NCBI RefSeq assembly: GCF_040438885.1
Contig: NZ_CP159218.1
Location: forward strand, 4,650,001-4,714,000
Direction: 5' to 3'
Length of the DNA: 64,000 nucleotides
Origin: Nakamurella sp. A5-74
GTDB taxonomy: Bacteria > Actinomycetota > Actinomycetes > Mycobacteriales > Nakamurellaceae
Shown here piece by piece: positions 16,171-25,445 of the stretch. Every line of letters starts with the position of its first letter. Positions within the stretch are counted from its first letter, which is position 1. The position numbers and the translations under genes were made by a program. Below the pieces are notes generated by a model. That model did no database searches. It was not told the origin of the DNA and saw nothing but the letters and a program-made list of their open reading frames with translations.

Positions 16171-17367
16171 ATGACGGACGGACACGACGACTGGCGGCCG
16201 GGTGGGCGCGGCCACGAGGCCTGGTTCGGTGCGGCTTCCCACGCGGACGCTGCCGCCCTTGCAGGGGTGATCGCCGCGCTCCTGCCGCCAGGAGCGGTGC
16301 TGCCGGACATCGAGGTGCGCCGGACAGGGATCCGGGTCGGGCTCCGCGACCGCGATCTGCGCGAGGCCGTGTCGGGTGCGGCTCGAACGCTCGGGCTGAC
16401 CGCGGACCCGCAGGTGCTGCAGCGGGTCGGACTGCAGATCGACAGCGAGGACCCGGATCGCGTGACCCCGTTCTGGCAGGCGGCCGCCCAGCTCACGGAC
16501 ACCGGCGACGGCGCCCTGGTGGACGATCTGCACCGTCGGCCGACGCTCGCGTTCGCGCGGGCCGCCGGGACGAGCGCGCTGCGCAACAGGTTCCATTTGG
16601 ACGTCTGTCACCCCGACCCGCAGGGCGACGCGGTGGCTGCGGCGCTGGCCGCGGGCGGACGCGAGGCCTTCACGTCGCAGTGGTACTCGACGCTGGCAGA
16701 TCCGGACGGCAACGAGGTGGACCTCGTCCCCGGCGGCCCGTGGGAGGGCGAGTCGACCGCGGACTGGCACACGCTGTTCGGGGCGATGGTCTGCTATCCC
16801 GCGAACACAGCCGGCGCAGCGGCGGCGTTCGCCGCCACCGCGGCCGGGCTGGCCGACGCGGCGGGGATCGACCTGATGATCGACCTGCGTCCCGAGGGCG
16901 TTGTGCTCGATTCCGGGAAGGACCAGTGGGAGGAGGTCGCCGGCTTTCCGGACCTCGCCGCGGCCGTCCAGCGTGCCGCCCGCGACACCGGCCTCGTCGC
17001 GGACAACCGGCGGCTGCGGTTCGTCCAGCTCGCCCTGGACGCGGTCGACATCCCGGTGGTCCGGGAGTTCTGGCGAGTCGTCCTGGGGTACGAACAGGCA
17101 CCCAACCAGGACTTCTTCGACCTGTTCGATCCGCGTCAGCTCAATCCGGTGCTGTTCCTGCAGCGGATGGACGCAGCCGACGTCGAGCGGCTGCGGCAGC
17201 CCGGCCGGATCCGCCTCGACCTGCAGGTGCCCGCCGATCAGCTGGCCGCGCGGATCGACCTCGCCGTCGCCGCGGGAGGGCGGATCATCGAGCGCGATCC
17301 GGCCGGTCTCCGGCACCGTCTCGCGGATCCGGAGGGGAACGAGTTGATCCTGCGGGTGGCCCGATAG
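16171..17367 (+). CDS. VOC (glyoxalase-like) protein with two glyoxalase domains
   Basis: ATG 16171 follows GAGAGGGAG; upstream frame parts run into repeats. The product has 398 residues. The N-terminal 90 residues (GHEAWFGAASHADAAALAGV) form a separate helix-rich domain, perhaps derived from a pterin-dehydratase-like domain seen in related proteins (tentative). The first glyoxalase domain contains RVTPFWQAAAQL and STLADPDGNEVDLVPG. The second runs from FVQLALDAVDIPVVREFW to HRLADPEGNELIL. VOC proteins use a metal at paired beta modules, and the substrate is unknown here. Confidence 0.75.
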   Translation: MTDGHDDWRPGGRGHEAWFGAASHADAAALAGVIAALLPPGAVLPDIEVRRTGIRVGLRDRDLREAVSGAARTLGLTADPQVLQRVGLQIDSEDPDRVTPFWQAAAQLTDTGDGALVDDLHRRPTLAFARAAGTSALRNRFHLDVCHPDPQGDAVAAALAAGGREAFTSQWYSTLADPDGNEVDLVPGGPWEGESTADWHTLFGAMVCYPANTAGAAAAFAATAAGLADAAGIDLMIDLRPEGVVLDSGKDQWEEVAGFPDLAAAVQRAARDTGLVADNRRLRFVQLALDAVDIPVVREFWRVVLGYEQAPNQDFFDLFDPRQLNPVLFLQRMDAADVERLRQPGRIRLDLQVPADQLAARIDLAVAAGGRIIERDPAGLRHRLADPEGNELILRVAR

Positions 17368-17458
17368 GCAACGATCCGGTCGCCGGAGTTCGGTCACGGC
17401 CCGTCGAGGTCCGTGCGCGACATCCAGCGACCGGATCGTCGCCCTTCGGCGGTTCAGG

Positions 17459-20233
17459 TCATTCGGTGTCCGAACTCGGGATCCAGGCGCCGGGGACCTG
17501 CGCCGGGGAGTAGATCTTCACGTCGCCCGGGTAGGGCTTGGTGTACCCGTTGGTGCGGTACCAGGTGTAGCGGTTCATCTGCTCCGGGTTCGCATGGTCC
17601 GGTATCGCACTCGCGCCGGCGAAGCGCTGACTCTTCGCCCACTGCGCCCACTGCGCCGCGACACCCTGCTGTGCCGCCGGGACGACCGGTGCCGATGTCT
17701 GCGCCGCTGACGTGCCGGTGGTGGAGACGGTGTCGGCGCCGCAGGCGGGTGCCGGGCTGACGCCTTCGGTCAGCGGAACCTGGTTCTGCACAGCCTGGTA
17801 GGGGGTGTTGTTCGGCTTGTCGGTGAACGCGCCGAACATGGGCGTGGCGGCTGCGAGCTTCTGGTTCAGCGGTTCGGCACCGAGGATCTGCTCGATCGTG
17901 CGCACCATCGTGATCTGCGTGTAGTACGTACTGTCCACGACACCGCGCTTGGCGTAGGGGCTGATGATCTGGATCGGTGCCCGGTGCCCGTCGACGTGGT
18001 CGGCCCCGGCCTGGCTGTCGTCCTCGACCACGAAGATCGCGGAGTCCTTCCAGTAGGGGCTGTGGGAGATCTCCTGGACGATCTTGCCGACCGCGACATC
18101 GTTGTCGGCGACCTGGGCCCGCGGATCCGGGGTACCGCCGGTGTGGTCGCTGGAAAGCCAGAACATGTTCAGGTTGGCCGGACCGTTCTTCTCGAAGTCC
18201 TGCTTCCAGATGTTGTAGCGGTACGTATCCGGGATGTCGGTGTCGAACTTGGGGTAGTCGTGGTTGGTGATCGCGTTCAACGACGGGATCGGGGACTCGG
18301 TGTCCTGCTTGATCGACGGGTCGGTCAGCTGGGCAGGGTCACCGCCGTTGTCGACACTGGCTGCAGCGCAGTAGTACTGCTGCCAGGTCGCGGTGGCCGG
18401 CTTGGTCTCGAACTGGGTGAACTCGCCGAAGTTGCGCACGCTCGCGCCGGCGTCCTCGGCGGCCGTCCACAGGAAGCCCGACCGCTGGTGCCCCAGGACG
18501 TCGTCCTCGGTGTCGTAGCTGCGCAGGTACTCGCCGGCGGACGACTCGGTGTACTCCGGGTTGTCGCCCTGCATCACCCAGTTGTGGCCCTCGGCGGAGT
18601 TGGTGCCGATGTCGTAGGTGTTGTCGTAGAGCCCGAACTGGTTGGCGAGCGCGTGCTGGTTGGGCGTCACCGTCGCACCGAACTGGGCGAGCGTACGGTC
18701 ACCGTTGCCCTTGGCGATGTCGCCGTACACCTGGTCGTAGGTGCGGTTCTCCTTCACCAGCAGGAACACGTGCTTGATGGTGGAAGGATCACCGACCCGG
18801 ACCGGCACCGCAACAGGCGTCTTGGCCCTGCCCTTCGCCTGGGCGTTGTCCTTGTTGGTCCAGCCGTTCTGGGCGAACACCGTGGCGGTGTCCTTCGAGA
18901 TCTGCTGGTCGCTCGGCAGCGTGAACTTGGTCAGCGATCCGGTGGTGCTGTGCGTCCCGTGCCCCGTGGCCGGCACGGTGCCCGGGCCCGCGGTGAAGGT
19001 CAGCTCCGGCCCGCGGGCGTCGATGCCGCGGGTGTTGGTGACCACGACCTGGCCGCCGCTCACCGTGACGTCGGCGGGGTAGTAGTCGGTGGGCAGCAGG
19101 CCGAGGTAGGACACCGGTTCCTGCGCGTTGCCGGAGTAGCCGTAGACGGCGACAGCGTTCGCCCGGCCCAACGTCACGAGCAGGTGGCCCTGGGTGACGG
19201 CGATGCCGGTCGGCTCGTAGCCGACGGTCGACTTGGACCACGGCTGCGTGGTGATGGTCTGCACGACCTTGTCCTTGGCCGTACTGATGACGGACACGGT
19301 GTCGCTGTTGGTGTTGGCGACGAACAGCGTCCTGCCGCTGACGTACAGCGCGGTGGGGTGCAGTCCGACCGCGATCGACCGGACGGAGGAGGAGACCGAC
19401 CCGGTGTCGATGACGCTGAGGGTGCCCGTGGTGGAGGTGCCGTAGTAGGGATCGGCGGGCACCTGGGTGCCGTAGGAGTTGATGGTCGGCTCGCCGGGCT
19501 TGGCGACCCGGCCGCCCTCGTTGCTGACGTACAGCTTGGTGCCGACGAAGGCCAGTTCACGGGGGGCGATGCCGACGTTCCAGGTGTTGCGCACCGCGCC
19601 CGTCGCCGGGTCGAGTGCGACGACGGTGTTCTGACCGTTCACCGGCACGTAGAGGACCTCGCCGTCGGGCGAGTAGACGGCCTTGCCCGGCAGCGGTGCG
19701 GCACCGTTCACCTTCGGCAGGGCGACGGCCGTCCCGGTCCCCAGCGTGCCGTCGGCCAGGACCGGGAACCGGGTGAGCCCGCTGGCCTGCGGCAACCACA
19801 GTGTCCTGCCGTCGGGCGACCAGGCCGGTCCGCCCTGGCCGACGCTGCCGTCCTTGAGCTTCTGGTTGACGAAGGTGGCCGAGCCGACGGTGTAGACGAG
19901 CCGGTAGTCCTTGAGGTCGAACACCTGCAGCACCACGTTCTTGTCGGTGCTGGTGACGGCCAGGAACCGCCCGTCGGGGCTGGCCGTGGAGGCCATGAAC
20001 TTGCCGAACTTGGTGAACAGGCGATCGCCGAGCGGCTTGAGGACCTGGTCGGAGGAGATCTGCAGCCCGTCCCCGTACTGCGTGCCGACCTCCCGCTGCC
20101 CGAACTGTGTGGTGGACGCGGAGGCGGCCGCGGCACCGATGATGAGGGTCGCGGTGGTGCCGGCGGCGATGATCCGTGACCGTCGACCGAGGTGGCGTCG
20201 GGTGGATGATCGCCGTACCCGTGTGACCTGCAT
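17459..20233 (-). CDS. secreted bifunctional YncE-like propeller / phosphoesterase (alkaline phosphatase superfamily)
   Basis: ATG 20233 gives 924 residues. A basic head (RRSSTRRHLGRRSR) and the hydrophobic run IIAAGTTATLIIGAAAASAS form an export signal. Residues about 50-440 hold repeated beta-propeller blades (ASPDGRFLAVTSTDKN, YSPDGEVLYVPVNG, VSGRTLFVANTNSDTVSVI). The phosphoesterase domain starts with VFLLVKENRTYDQVYGD near residue 495, with N-T as nucleophile-region residues, and later has FVVEDDSQAGADHVDGHR near 738. The partner fusion is known in actinomycetes but its substrate is not established. The gene sits 5 bp after the permease gene of an ABC exporter. Confidence 0.85.
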   Translation of the reverse strand: MQVTRVRRSSTRRHLGRRSRIIAAGTTATLIIGAAAASASTTQFGQREVGTQYGDGLQISSDQVLKPLGDRLFTKFGKFMASTASPDGRFLAVTSTDKNVVLQVFDLKDYRLVYTVGSATFVNQKLKDGSVGQGGPAWSPDGRTLWLPQASGLTRFPVLADGTLGTGTAVALPKVNGAAPLPGKAVYSPDGEVLYVPVNGQNTVVALDPATGAVRNTWNVGIAPRELAFVGTKLYVSNEGGRVAKPGEPTINSYGTQVPADPYYGTSTTGTLSVIDTGSVSSSVRSIAVGLHPTALYVSGRTLFVANTNSDTVSVISTAKDKVVQTITTQPWSKSTVGYEPTGIAVTQGHLLVTLGRANAVAVYGYSGNAQEPVSYLGLLPTDYYPADVTVSGGQVVVTNTRGIDARGPELTFTAGPGTVPATGHGTHSTTGSLTKFTLPSDQQISKDTATVFAQNGWTNKDNAQAKGRAKTPVAVPVRVGDPSTIKHVFLLVKENRTYDQVYGDIAKGNGDRTLAQFGATVTPNQHALANQFGLYDNTYDIGTNSAEGHNWVMQGDNPEYTESSAGEYLRSYDTEDDVLGHQRSGFLWTAAEDAGASVRNFGEFTQFETKPATATWQQYYCAAASVDNGGDPAQLTDPSIKQDTESPIPSLNAITNHDYPKFDTDIPDTYRYNIWKQDFEKNGPANLNMFWLSSDHTGGTPDPRAQVADNDVAVGKIVQEISHSPYWKDSAIFVVEDDSQAGADHVDGHRAPIQIISPYAKRGVVDSTYYTQITMVRTIEQILGAEPLNQKLAAATPMFGAFTDKPNNTPYQAVQNQVPLTEGVSPAPACGADTVSTTGTSAAQTSAPVVPAAQQGVAAQWAQWAKSQRFAGASAIPDHANPEQMNRYTWYRTNGYTKPYPGDVKIYSPAQVPGAWIPSSDTE

Positions 20234-20238
20234 GGGAT

Positions 20239-21618
20239 TCAGCCCTTCTGGAGTGCGGAGAACAGATCGACGGAGCCGTCGAACTGCCAGAGCGGATTCG
20301 GCGCGTCACCCGTGGGGGTGCGCACCTGGAAAAAACCGTTGACCGACTGGGGACCGTCCCCGTCGGCGACGTAGCGCCCGTCGGGATCGACGTCGAGTTG
20401 GTAGATCGCCGAACCCACCGCGGTGGCGCCGGGGATGTGCCAGCTGACGACGCAGCGCCAGTCGTTGCCGGCGCCGGTGTCCTCCACCAGATCGCCGCCC
20501 TTGTTGCAGGAGGCGCTGGTACGCAGCTGCGCCTCGGGTACGTCGGGTCGGGCCAGCTCCCGGGCCTGCAGCCGGTAGAGGTGGGCGTACGCGGTCGCGA
20601 CGGAGCGTTCCAGCTTGGGCCGATCAATGCCCGAATCCGCCGCCGGGGTGACCACGGCCAACACGACGGCGGTGACGGCCACCGCCACCGCCAGCGGGGC
20701 CAGGGCAGTCGCGACCACCCGGGCCCCCGCACCGTCGAAGGCCGGGTCGGTGAAGTCGCGACGCACGAACACCACGTAGGCCAGGACGCCTGCGAGCAGC
20801 GCCCAGAGGAGGTCGACGAGCACTCCGGCGACGATGGGGCCGACCTGGGCCGGTTCGGTGAACAACCCGCGCCAGGCCAGGAACGACCAGCTGGGCAGGG
20901 CGATGCGCAGCAGGACGGGCAGCGGCAGCAGCTGGGCCAGGGCGAGCACCAGGGCGAGCACCACCGGTGTCAGCAGACCCATCGGCGAGCGCCCGAACAG
21001 CACCGAGCCCAGCAGGCCGACTGCGGAGAAGGCCAGGGTCGGCGCCAGCACCACCACCCACGCGAGGATCACCGACACCGCGGCGTCGCCGGGCCCGATC
21101 TGCTGGCCGTCGAGCCCGACCAGTGGGCGGTTGCCGACGGCCACGAGTCCACCGACGACGCTGGACACCGCCAGACCCACGACCAGCGCCAGTACGACGG
21201 TCAGGCTCGCCAGCGCCTTGGCGAGGAAGATCCGCCGCGGGGAGCGCACCGCCACGAGCAGGTGGCGCCAGGTTCCCTGCCGGTCCTCCGCAGCGAACAC
21301 GTCCCCGGCCACCAGCGAGGTCACCAGCGGCAGCACCCAGCTGCACGCGAAGCCCAGCACCACCAGGGATCCGGCCCACCCGGTCTGACCCATCCAGCGC
21401 CCGAAGACGGTGTCGGTCGGCAGCGTGGTCTGGGAACCGATGACGGCCACCGCCGGTCCGGGCACCAGCCAGCAGACCAGAGCCACGAGGCGCAGTCGCC
21501 ACTGCGCCAGCAGCTTCACCAGCTCGAAGCGGTACCCGCGCCACAGCGGTGCGGGCGCGACGTCCCCCCGCTCCAGTTCTTCCGCCGGGTCGGGCCGGGC
21601 AGTGGTCGATGCCGTCAC
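20239..21618 (-). CDS. ABC transporter permease with large C-terminal extracytoplasmic part
   Basis: GTG 21618 overlaps the ATPase stop by four bases (GTGA). The product has 459 residues. Six or more hydrophobic helices occupy residues 30-320, including a polar loop with FAAEDRQGTWRHLLVA typical of ABC-2 exporters. After the last helix come about 135 residues with Cys in SASCNKGGD and DWRCVVSWHIPG and a beta-rich end FQVRTPTGDAPNPLW. That tail is probably outside the cell and is larger than usual for ABC-2 permeases. It may act with the secreted phosphoesterase encoded next. Confidence 0.8.
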   Translation of the reverse strand: MTASTTARPDPAEELERGDVAPAPLWRGYRFELVKLLAQWRLRLVALVCWLVPGPAVAVIGSQTTLPTDTVFGRWMGQTGWAGSLVVLGFACSWVLPLVTSLVAGDVFAAEDRQGTWRHLLVAVRSPRRIFLAKALASLTVVLALVVGLAVSSVVGGLVAVGNRPLVGLDGQQIGPGDAAVSVILAWVVVLAPTLAFSAVGLLGSVLFGRSPMGLLTPVVLALVLALAQLLPLPVLLRIALPSWSFLAWRGLFTEPAQVGPIVAGVLVDLLWALLAGVLAYVVFVRRDFTDPAFDGAGARVVATALAPLAVAVAVTAVVLAVVTPAADSGIDRPKLERSVATAYAHLYRLQARELARPDVPEAQLRTSASCNKGGDLVEDTGAGNDWRCVVSWHIPGATAVGSAIYQLDVDPDGRYVADGDGPQSVNGFFQVRTPTGDAPNPLWQFDGSVDLFSALQKG

Positions 21619-22625
21619 CGGATCGTCCCGTCATCGATGGCGTCCTGGGTTCCCCGGTGCGAGGACGACCGCAGGGCGTCATCGTCTGCCCGGCCCTGCT
21701 CGGTGCCTGTCAGTGCGAGATAGGCGGCCTCGAGCGGTGACACGACCGGGGAGAGTTCTCGCACGGCCACGCCGGCGTGAGCGAGTCGGGCGACGAGGTC
21801 GTCGATCGACTCCACCGACCCCCGCACGAGCAGGGCCTCGGCGTCCTGACGCTGCAGCAGGTCGTCGTCGGGCAGTACCCGTACCCCGGGGGTGATCCCG
21901 GCCAGACGTCGGGCCGCTGTCGCGTCGGACGTGCGGAGCCGGTGGTCGATCGCGCCGGTCTCTGCCGCGAGCTTGCCCACCGGACCGGAGAACACCACCC
22001 GCCCGCGAACCAGCAGGCTGACCTCGGTGCACAGCGCGGTGAGATCGTCCATCCGGTGGCTGGACATCACCACCGACGCACCGCCGGCCGCGAGCCGACC
22101 CAGCACCCGGTGGACGTGGCGGGTACCGGCAGCGTCCAGGCCGTTGGCCGGTTCGTCGAGCACGAGCAGGCGCGGGCGCGTCAGCAGGGCGGTGGCCAGG
22201 CCCAATCGCTGGCGCATGCCGAGGGAGAACCCACGCACCCGGTCGTCGGCGACGTCGGTCAGACCGACGGTGTCGAGGGCGTCGTCGATGCCGGGCCTGC
22301 GGTCGCCGCGCAACGACGCCAGGGCGACGAGGTTCTGCCGGGCGGTCAGCTCCGGATACAGACCCGGCCCGTCGACGAACCCTGCAACGCCGTCGGGCAG
22401 CGCGAGGGCGCGGCGCATCGGCCTGCCCAGCACCTCGAGCGTTCCGCGGTCGGCGACAGCCAGACCCAGCAGCAGACCCAGCAGGGTCGTCTTGCCGGCA
22501 CCGTTCGGACCCACCAGGCCGTGCACGTGGCCCTCGGCGATGTCGATGTCCACGCCGTCCAGTGCGACGACGGCGCCGAAGGTCTTGACGACCCCGCGCG
22601 CACGCACCGCGGGGACTGTCTGCAT
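21615..22625 (-). CDS. ABC transporter ATP-binding protein
   Basis: ATG 22625 follows GAGGAGAG. The product has 336 residues. The Walker A box GPNGAGKT lies at about residues 39-46, the signature region FSLGMRQRLGLATALL and Walker B LLVLDEPANGLD follow, and the switch His is in VVMSSHRMDD. The C-terminal 100 residues (RLAGITPGVRVLPDDD) form the regulatory extension of DrrA/CcmA-type exporters. It forms one operon with the permease and the YncE/phosphoesterase gene. The exported substrate is unknown. Confidence 0.9.
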   Translation of the reverse strand: MQTVPAVRARGVVKTFGAVVALDGVDIDIAEGHVHGLVGPNGAGKTTLLGLLLGLAVADRGTLEVLGRPMRRALALPDGVAGFVDGPGLYPELTARQNLVALASLRGDRRPGIDDALDTVGLTDVADDRVRGFSLGMRQRLGLATALLTRPRLLVLDEPANGLDAAGTRHVHRVLGRLAAGGASVVMSSHRMDDLTALCTEVSLLVRGRVVFSGPVGKLAAETGAIDHRLRTSDATAARRLAGITPGVRVLPDDDLLQRQDAEALLVRGSVESIDDLVARLAHAGVAVRELSPVVSPLEAAYLALTGTEQGRADDDALRSSSHRGTQDAIDDGTIR

Positions 22626-22750
22626 GGTGCTCTCCTCGACGTGGCCACCGGATGTCGGGACCGACCCGGACGACGCTAGGGGTCTCGGGGAAAGGGACGG
22701 AACAGCCAGCGGGACAGCAGATGAACGGACGGCCACATCTGCGTCGGATC

Positions 22751-22781
22751 ATTACCTGGACGAACAATTACCTCGGCGAAC
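22751..22781. promoter_or_regulatory. direct repeat, candidate operator upstream of the ABC/phosphoesterase operon
   Basis: Two 15-bp boxes, attacctggacgaac at 22751 and attacctcggcgaac at 22767, lie one 16-bp step apart, about 1.5 helical turns. They are 126-156 bp upstream of the ATPase start and match at 13 of 15 bases. They look like a paired binding site. The factor is unknown. Confidence 0.35.
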
Positions 22782-22853
22782 TGGAGTGCCGGCGGTCGTG
22801 CGATCCGTAGTGGTCGATCCCGGGAAGGTCGACGCTGACGGTCGCGCATCGCA

Positions 22854-23312
22854 TCACTCCGAGGACGGGGGCAGCACGTCGTAGTCGAGCACCACGTTCT
22901 CCGAATCGGGGAATCGGGTGACGTCCCGGAGCCGCAGCTCGGTCATCGGAACAGCGTCGAACACGGGTCGATCCCCCGCGACCAGTTTCGGACCGACCAT
23001 CATCGGCAGCTGGTCCACGAGACCCTCGCGGAGCAGGTGGGTGAAGAGAGTCCGGCTGCCGAAGATGACAGGGATGCCGTCGGCGCAGCGCTGGGCGATC
23101 TCCCGTTCGGCGTCGGAGGCGTCCGGGTCGGACGGGACCTGGGGCCAGCGACTCACATCGCCCGGTAGGTCGTCTCCGTGGACGAGCCGGTCAGCGCCTG
23201 CGATGAGGTGGGCATGGTGGATGTCGAACGCTTCGTCCAGCGGCATGACGCCGAGGTCGCCACCCGATCCTCCGGCGTAGCCGTCCGGGCTGATGGCCCG
23301 TACTCGCCGCAC
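22854..23312 (-). pseudogene. decayed dihydrofolate-reductase-like (RibD_C) protein
   Basis: The C-terminal half is clear: PVIFGSRTLFTHLLREGLVDQLPMMVG is a hallmark of the RibD C-terminal / DHFR-like family and runs to ENVVLDYDVLPP at the stop. The N-terminal half (ISPDGYAGGSGGDLGVMPLDEAFD) is also family-like, but about 50 residues that should lie between EREIAQR and IPVIFGSRTL (the central strands) are absent. The start is unclear (GTG 23312 is one option), and upstream codons in other frames look non-functional. It is most likely a pseudogene with an internal deletion. Confidence 0.6.
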
Positions 23313-23436
23313 CGCACCCCTAGCCGGCCAACAGCCGCCATCGCGCCGAGCAACACGTCCGGACCGTCGCGGCGTTGGCCAGGGCGCTACGGATCTGACC
23401 GGTCGAAGAGCTCCGGCCAGGCATCGGGCACGTGCG

Positions 23437-24411
23437 TCAGTTGGCCTCGGACGTCCCCATCCGCCAGTAGCCCATGAAGGCCACCTCGCGGCGGGACAAC
23501 GCACAGGCGCCGACCAGATGACGGCGGATCTCCCGCACCGCCCCTGCCTCGCCGGCGACCCAGGCGCGGATACCGGGTTGCGCGACGGAGCCCACGACGT
23601 CGTCCGGCCCGGGGACCTCCCACAACAGTTCGTCAGCCGGGATGTCCTGCGCCACGAAGGCTTCGGCGGCAGCAGCGTCACACGGCACCCATCCGAGTGC
23701 CGCCCGCAGCATCAACCCGCCCTGACCGACCTCGGGTACCTCGTCACGCGGCAGCCAGCGGACCGAGAACTCGGCGGGCGTGCGCAGATCGAGTTCGTCG
23801 ACGGCGGAGGGGATCTCGATCAGCGCCGTACCGGTGGCGTCCGCCGGGAGTTCCTCGAGGATGGCGGCGATCGCCGGCAGCGCAGTCTCGTCACCGACCA
23901 GCAGCAGGTCGCGCGCCGGCGACGGGGCCAGCCATTCGCGTCCCCCGTAGGGACCGCCATGCGCAGCATTCGGGCCGCACAGCAACACCTCCCGGTCCAT
24001 CTCGGGCCCGGTCCCGCGTTCACCGGCCAGCAGTGCGGTCGCCCAGGCCGAGGCCGGACCGACGACGCCGTGCAGCACGAGATCGACATCGACCTCCGCT
24101 CTGCGGTCGACCGTCGCGGGTCGGACGGCGCGCACGGTGTAGGTGCGCATCGCCGGTCGGCGGTGGTCGGGGAGTTCCCGCCACTGCTGGTACCAGTCGC
24201 CACCGGGCACGATCCGGTCGAGGCCTCCGACCGCGGGCGGGAGCAGCAGCTTGACCCTGGTGTCGGCGCCGGCGTCGGCGAAGTCCACCAGCGTGTCCTC
24301 GCCGGAATCGGCGCTCACGAACGTCACCCGCACGAGGTGCGGACTCACCTCGCGGATCACGGCGGCGCGGGCGCCGAACAGGGTCCACGGCAGGACATCC
24401 TGAGCGAGCAT
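23437..24411 (-). CDS. siderophore-interacting protein (FAD ferric-siderophore reductase)
   Basis: ATG 24411 gives 324 residues. The FAD-binding part carries MRTYTVRAVRP (family R-x-Y-T) and LVLHGVVGPASAWA (family HG-x2-GPAS-WA). The C-terminal NAD(P)H domain begins with LLLVGDETALPAIAAILEELP and includes VRWLPRDE. These cytosolic enzymes reduce ferric siderophores to release iron. An iron-box-like site lies directly upstream of the start codon, pointing to iron repression, which would link it to the importer at 54115-58394. Confidence 0.92.
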   Translation of the reverse strand: MLAQDVLPWTLFGARAAVIREVSPHLVRVTFVSADSGEDTLVDFADAGADTRVKLLLPPAVGGLDRIVPGGDWYQQWRELPDHRRPAMRTYTVRAVRPATVDRRAEVDVDLVLHGVVGPASAWATALLAGERGTGPEMDREVLLCGPNAAHGGPYGGREWLAPSPARDLLLVGDETALPAIAAILEELPADATGTALIEIPSAVDELDLRTPAEFSVRWLPRDEVPEVGQGGLMLRAALGWVPCDAAAAEAFVAQDIPADELLWEVPGPDDVVGSVAQPGIRAWVAGEAGAVREIRRHLVGACALSRREVAFMGYWRMGTSEAN

Positions 24412-24415
24412 ATGT

Positions 24416-24434
24416 TCAGGTTAGCCTGTCCTCA
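24416..24434. promoter_or_regulatory. DtxR/IdeR iron box upstream of the siderophore-interacting protein gene
   Basis: The 19 bases tcaggttagcctgtcctca match 15 of 19 positions of the IdeR/DtxR consensus (TWAGGTWAGSCTWACCTWA). The site begins 5 bp before the start codon of the minus-strand gene, well placed to block transcription when iron is plentiful. Confidence 0.7.
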
Positions 24435-24522
24435 CCTGGCTGCGCGAGATCATGATCACTCACCGCTCGCCACCGGACCGCCCCGGTGGAGGGCGCGTCG
24501 GCCGCCCGTCACACTGGGACCC

Positions 24523-25377
24523 GTGACCCACCCGCACGTGACCGCCCTGCACCGCTACCCGGTCAAATCCCTCGCCGGCCATCCTGTCGAGCAGTTGACG
24601 ATCGACCGCAGTGGGCCGCAGGGTGACCGCACCTGGATGCTGGTGCTCCCTGACGGGCAGGGGCTGACGGCGCGTGAACAGCCGGAACTGATGCTGATCC
24701 GGCCCGAGCTGACCGCGACCGGGCTGACGATCCGGGCCGCCGACCGCAGTGATCTGGTGGTGACGATCCCGACCGGACCCACCGACATCCCGGTGAAGGT
24801 GCACTCGACCGAGCTGCTGGCGTCCTCGGCCGGCAACGGCGCGGACGCCTGGTTCAGCGAAGTGCTGGGCACCCCGCTGCGGCTGGTGTACCTGGGTGAC
24901 CCCGACATCAGGCCGGTCCGCCCCGACCACGCCGAGCCCGACGACCGGGTGTCCCTCGCCGACGGGTTCCCGCTGCTGCTGACCAGCACCGAGTCGCTGG
25001 ACGCGCTCAACGATCTCGTTGCGGCCGGCCGGTTCCCGGACGAGTGGCCGCTGTCGATGACCCGGTTCCGACCGAACGTCGTCGTCAGCGGAATGCCCGC
25101 GGCCTGGGCCGAGGACGGCTGGCGACGGATCCGGATCGGCGACGCGATCTTCCGCACCCCCAAGGGCTGCGACCGGTGCGTGATGACGACCGTCGATCCC
25201 GACACCGCCGCCCGCGGCCGGGAACCGTTGGCATCGCTGGTGAAACACCGCCGCTGGGACGGCAAGAGCTGGTTCGGGATGAACCTGATCCCCGACACCC
25301 CCGGCACGCAGATCCGCCTCGGCGACCAGATCGAAATCCTGGAATCGGTGCCCGACCCCGACGGCCCGCCCCGCTGA
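24523..25377 (+). CDS. MOSC domain protein (YcbX-like)
   Basis: GTG 24523 gives 284 residues; the longer frame upstream is antisense to other genes. The MOSC N-terminal beta-barrel starts with VTALHRYPVKSLAG. The catalytic-type cysteine lies in TPKGCDRCVMTTVDPDT, and the motif PLSMTRFRPNVVV precedes it. The family binds molybdenum cofactor or sulfurated intermediates, and YcbX-like members reduce N-hydroxylated bases. The gene stands alone, divergent from the siderophore-interacting protein gene. Confidence 0.88.
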   Translation: MTHPHVTALHRYPVKSLAGHPVEQLTIDRSGPQGDRTWMLVLPDGQGLTAREQPELMLIRPELTATGLTIRAADRSDLVVTIPTGPTDIPVKVHSTELLASSAGNGADAWFSEVLGTPLRLVYLGDPDIRPVRPDHAEPDDRVSLADGFPLLLTSTESLDALNDLVAAGRFPDEWPLSMTRFRPNVVVSGMPAAWAEDGWRRIRIGDAIFRTPKGCDRCVMTTVDPDTAARGREPLASLVKHRRWDGKSWFGMNLIPDTPGTQIRLGDQIEILESVPDPDGPPR

Positions 25378-25445
25378 CCTGATCGCCGCTGGTCGAGCGG
25401 TCGGAGCCTCGATCATCCGAATCCGGCCGCGCCCTGCTCATCCGC

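Noticed and set aside
15618-17513. Long plus-strand frames through the 34-bp array
   Set aside because: The array opens all three frames, and the peptides just repeat RRRSRDPSAGR-type words. The true gene starts at 16171 in another frame.
17984-20179. 731-codon open frame on the plus strand
   Set aside because: It is antisense to the YncE/phosphoesterase gene, and its product is a low-complexity Val/Gly/Arg shadow.
23293-24522. Upstream extension of the MOSC frame
   Set aside because: The extension is antisense to the siderophore-interacting protein gene; family homology starts at 24523.
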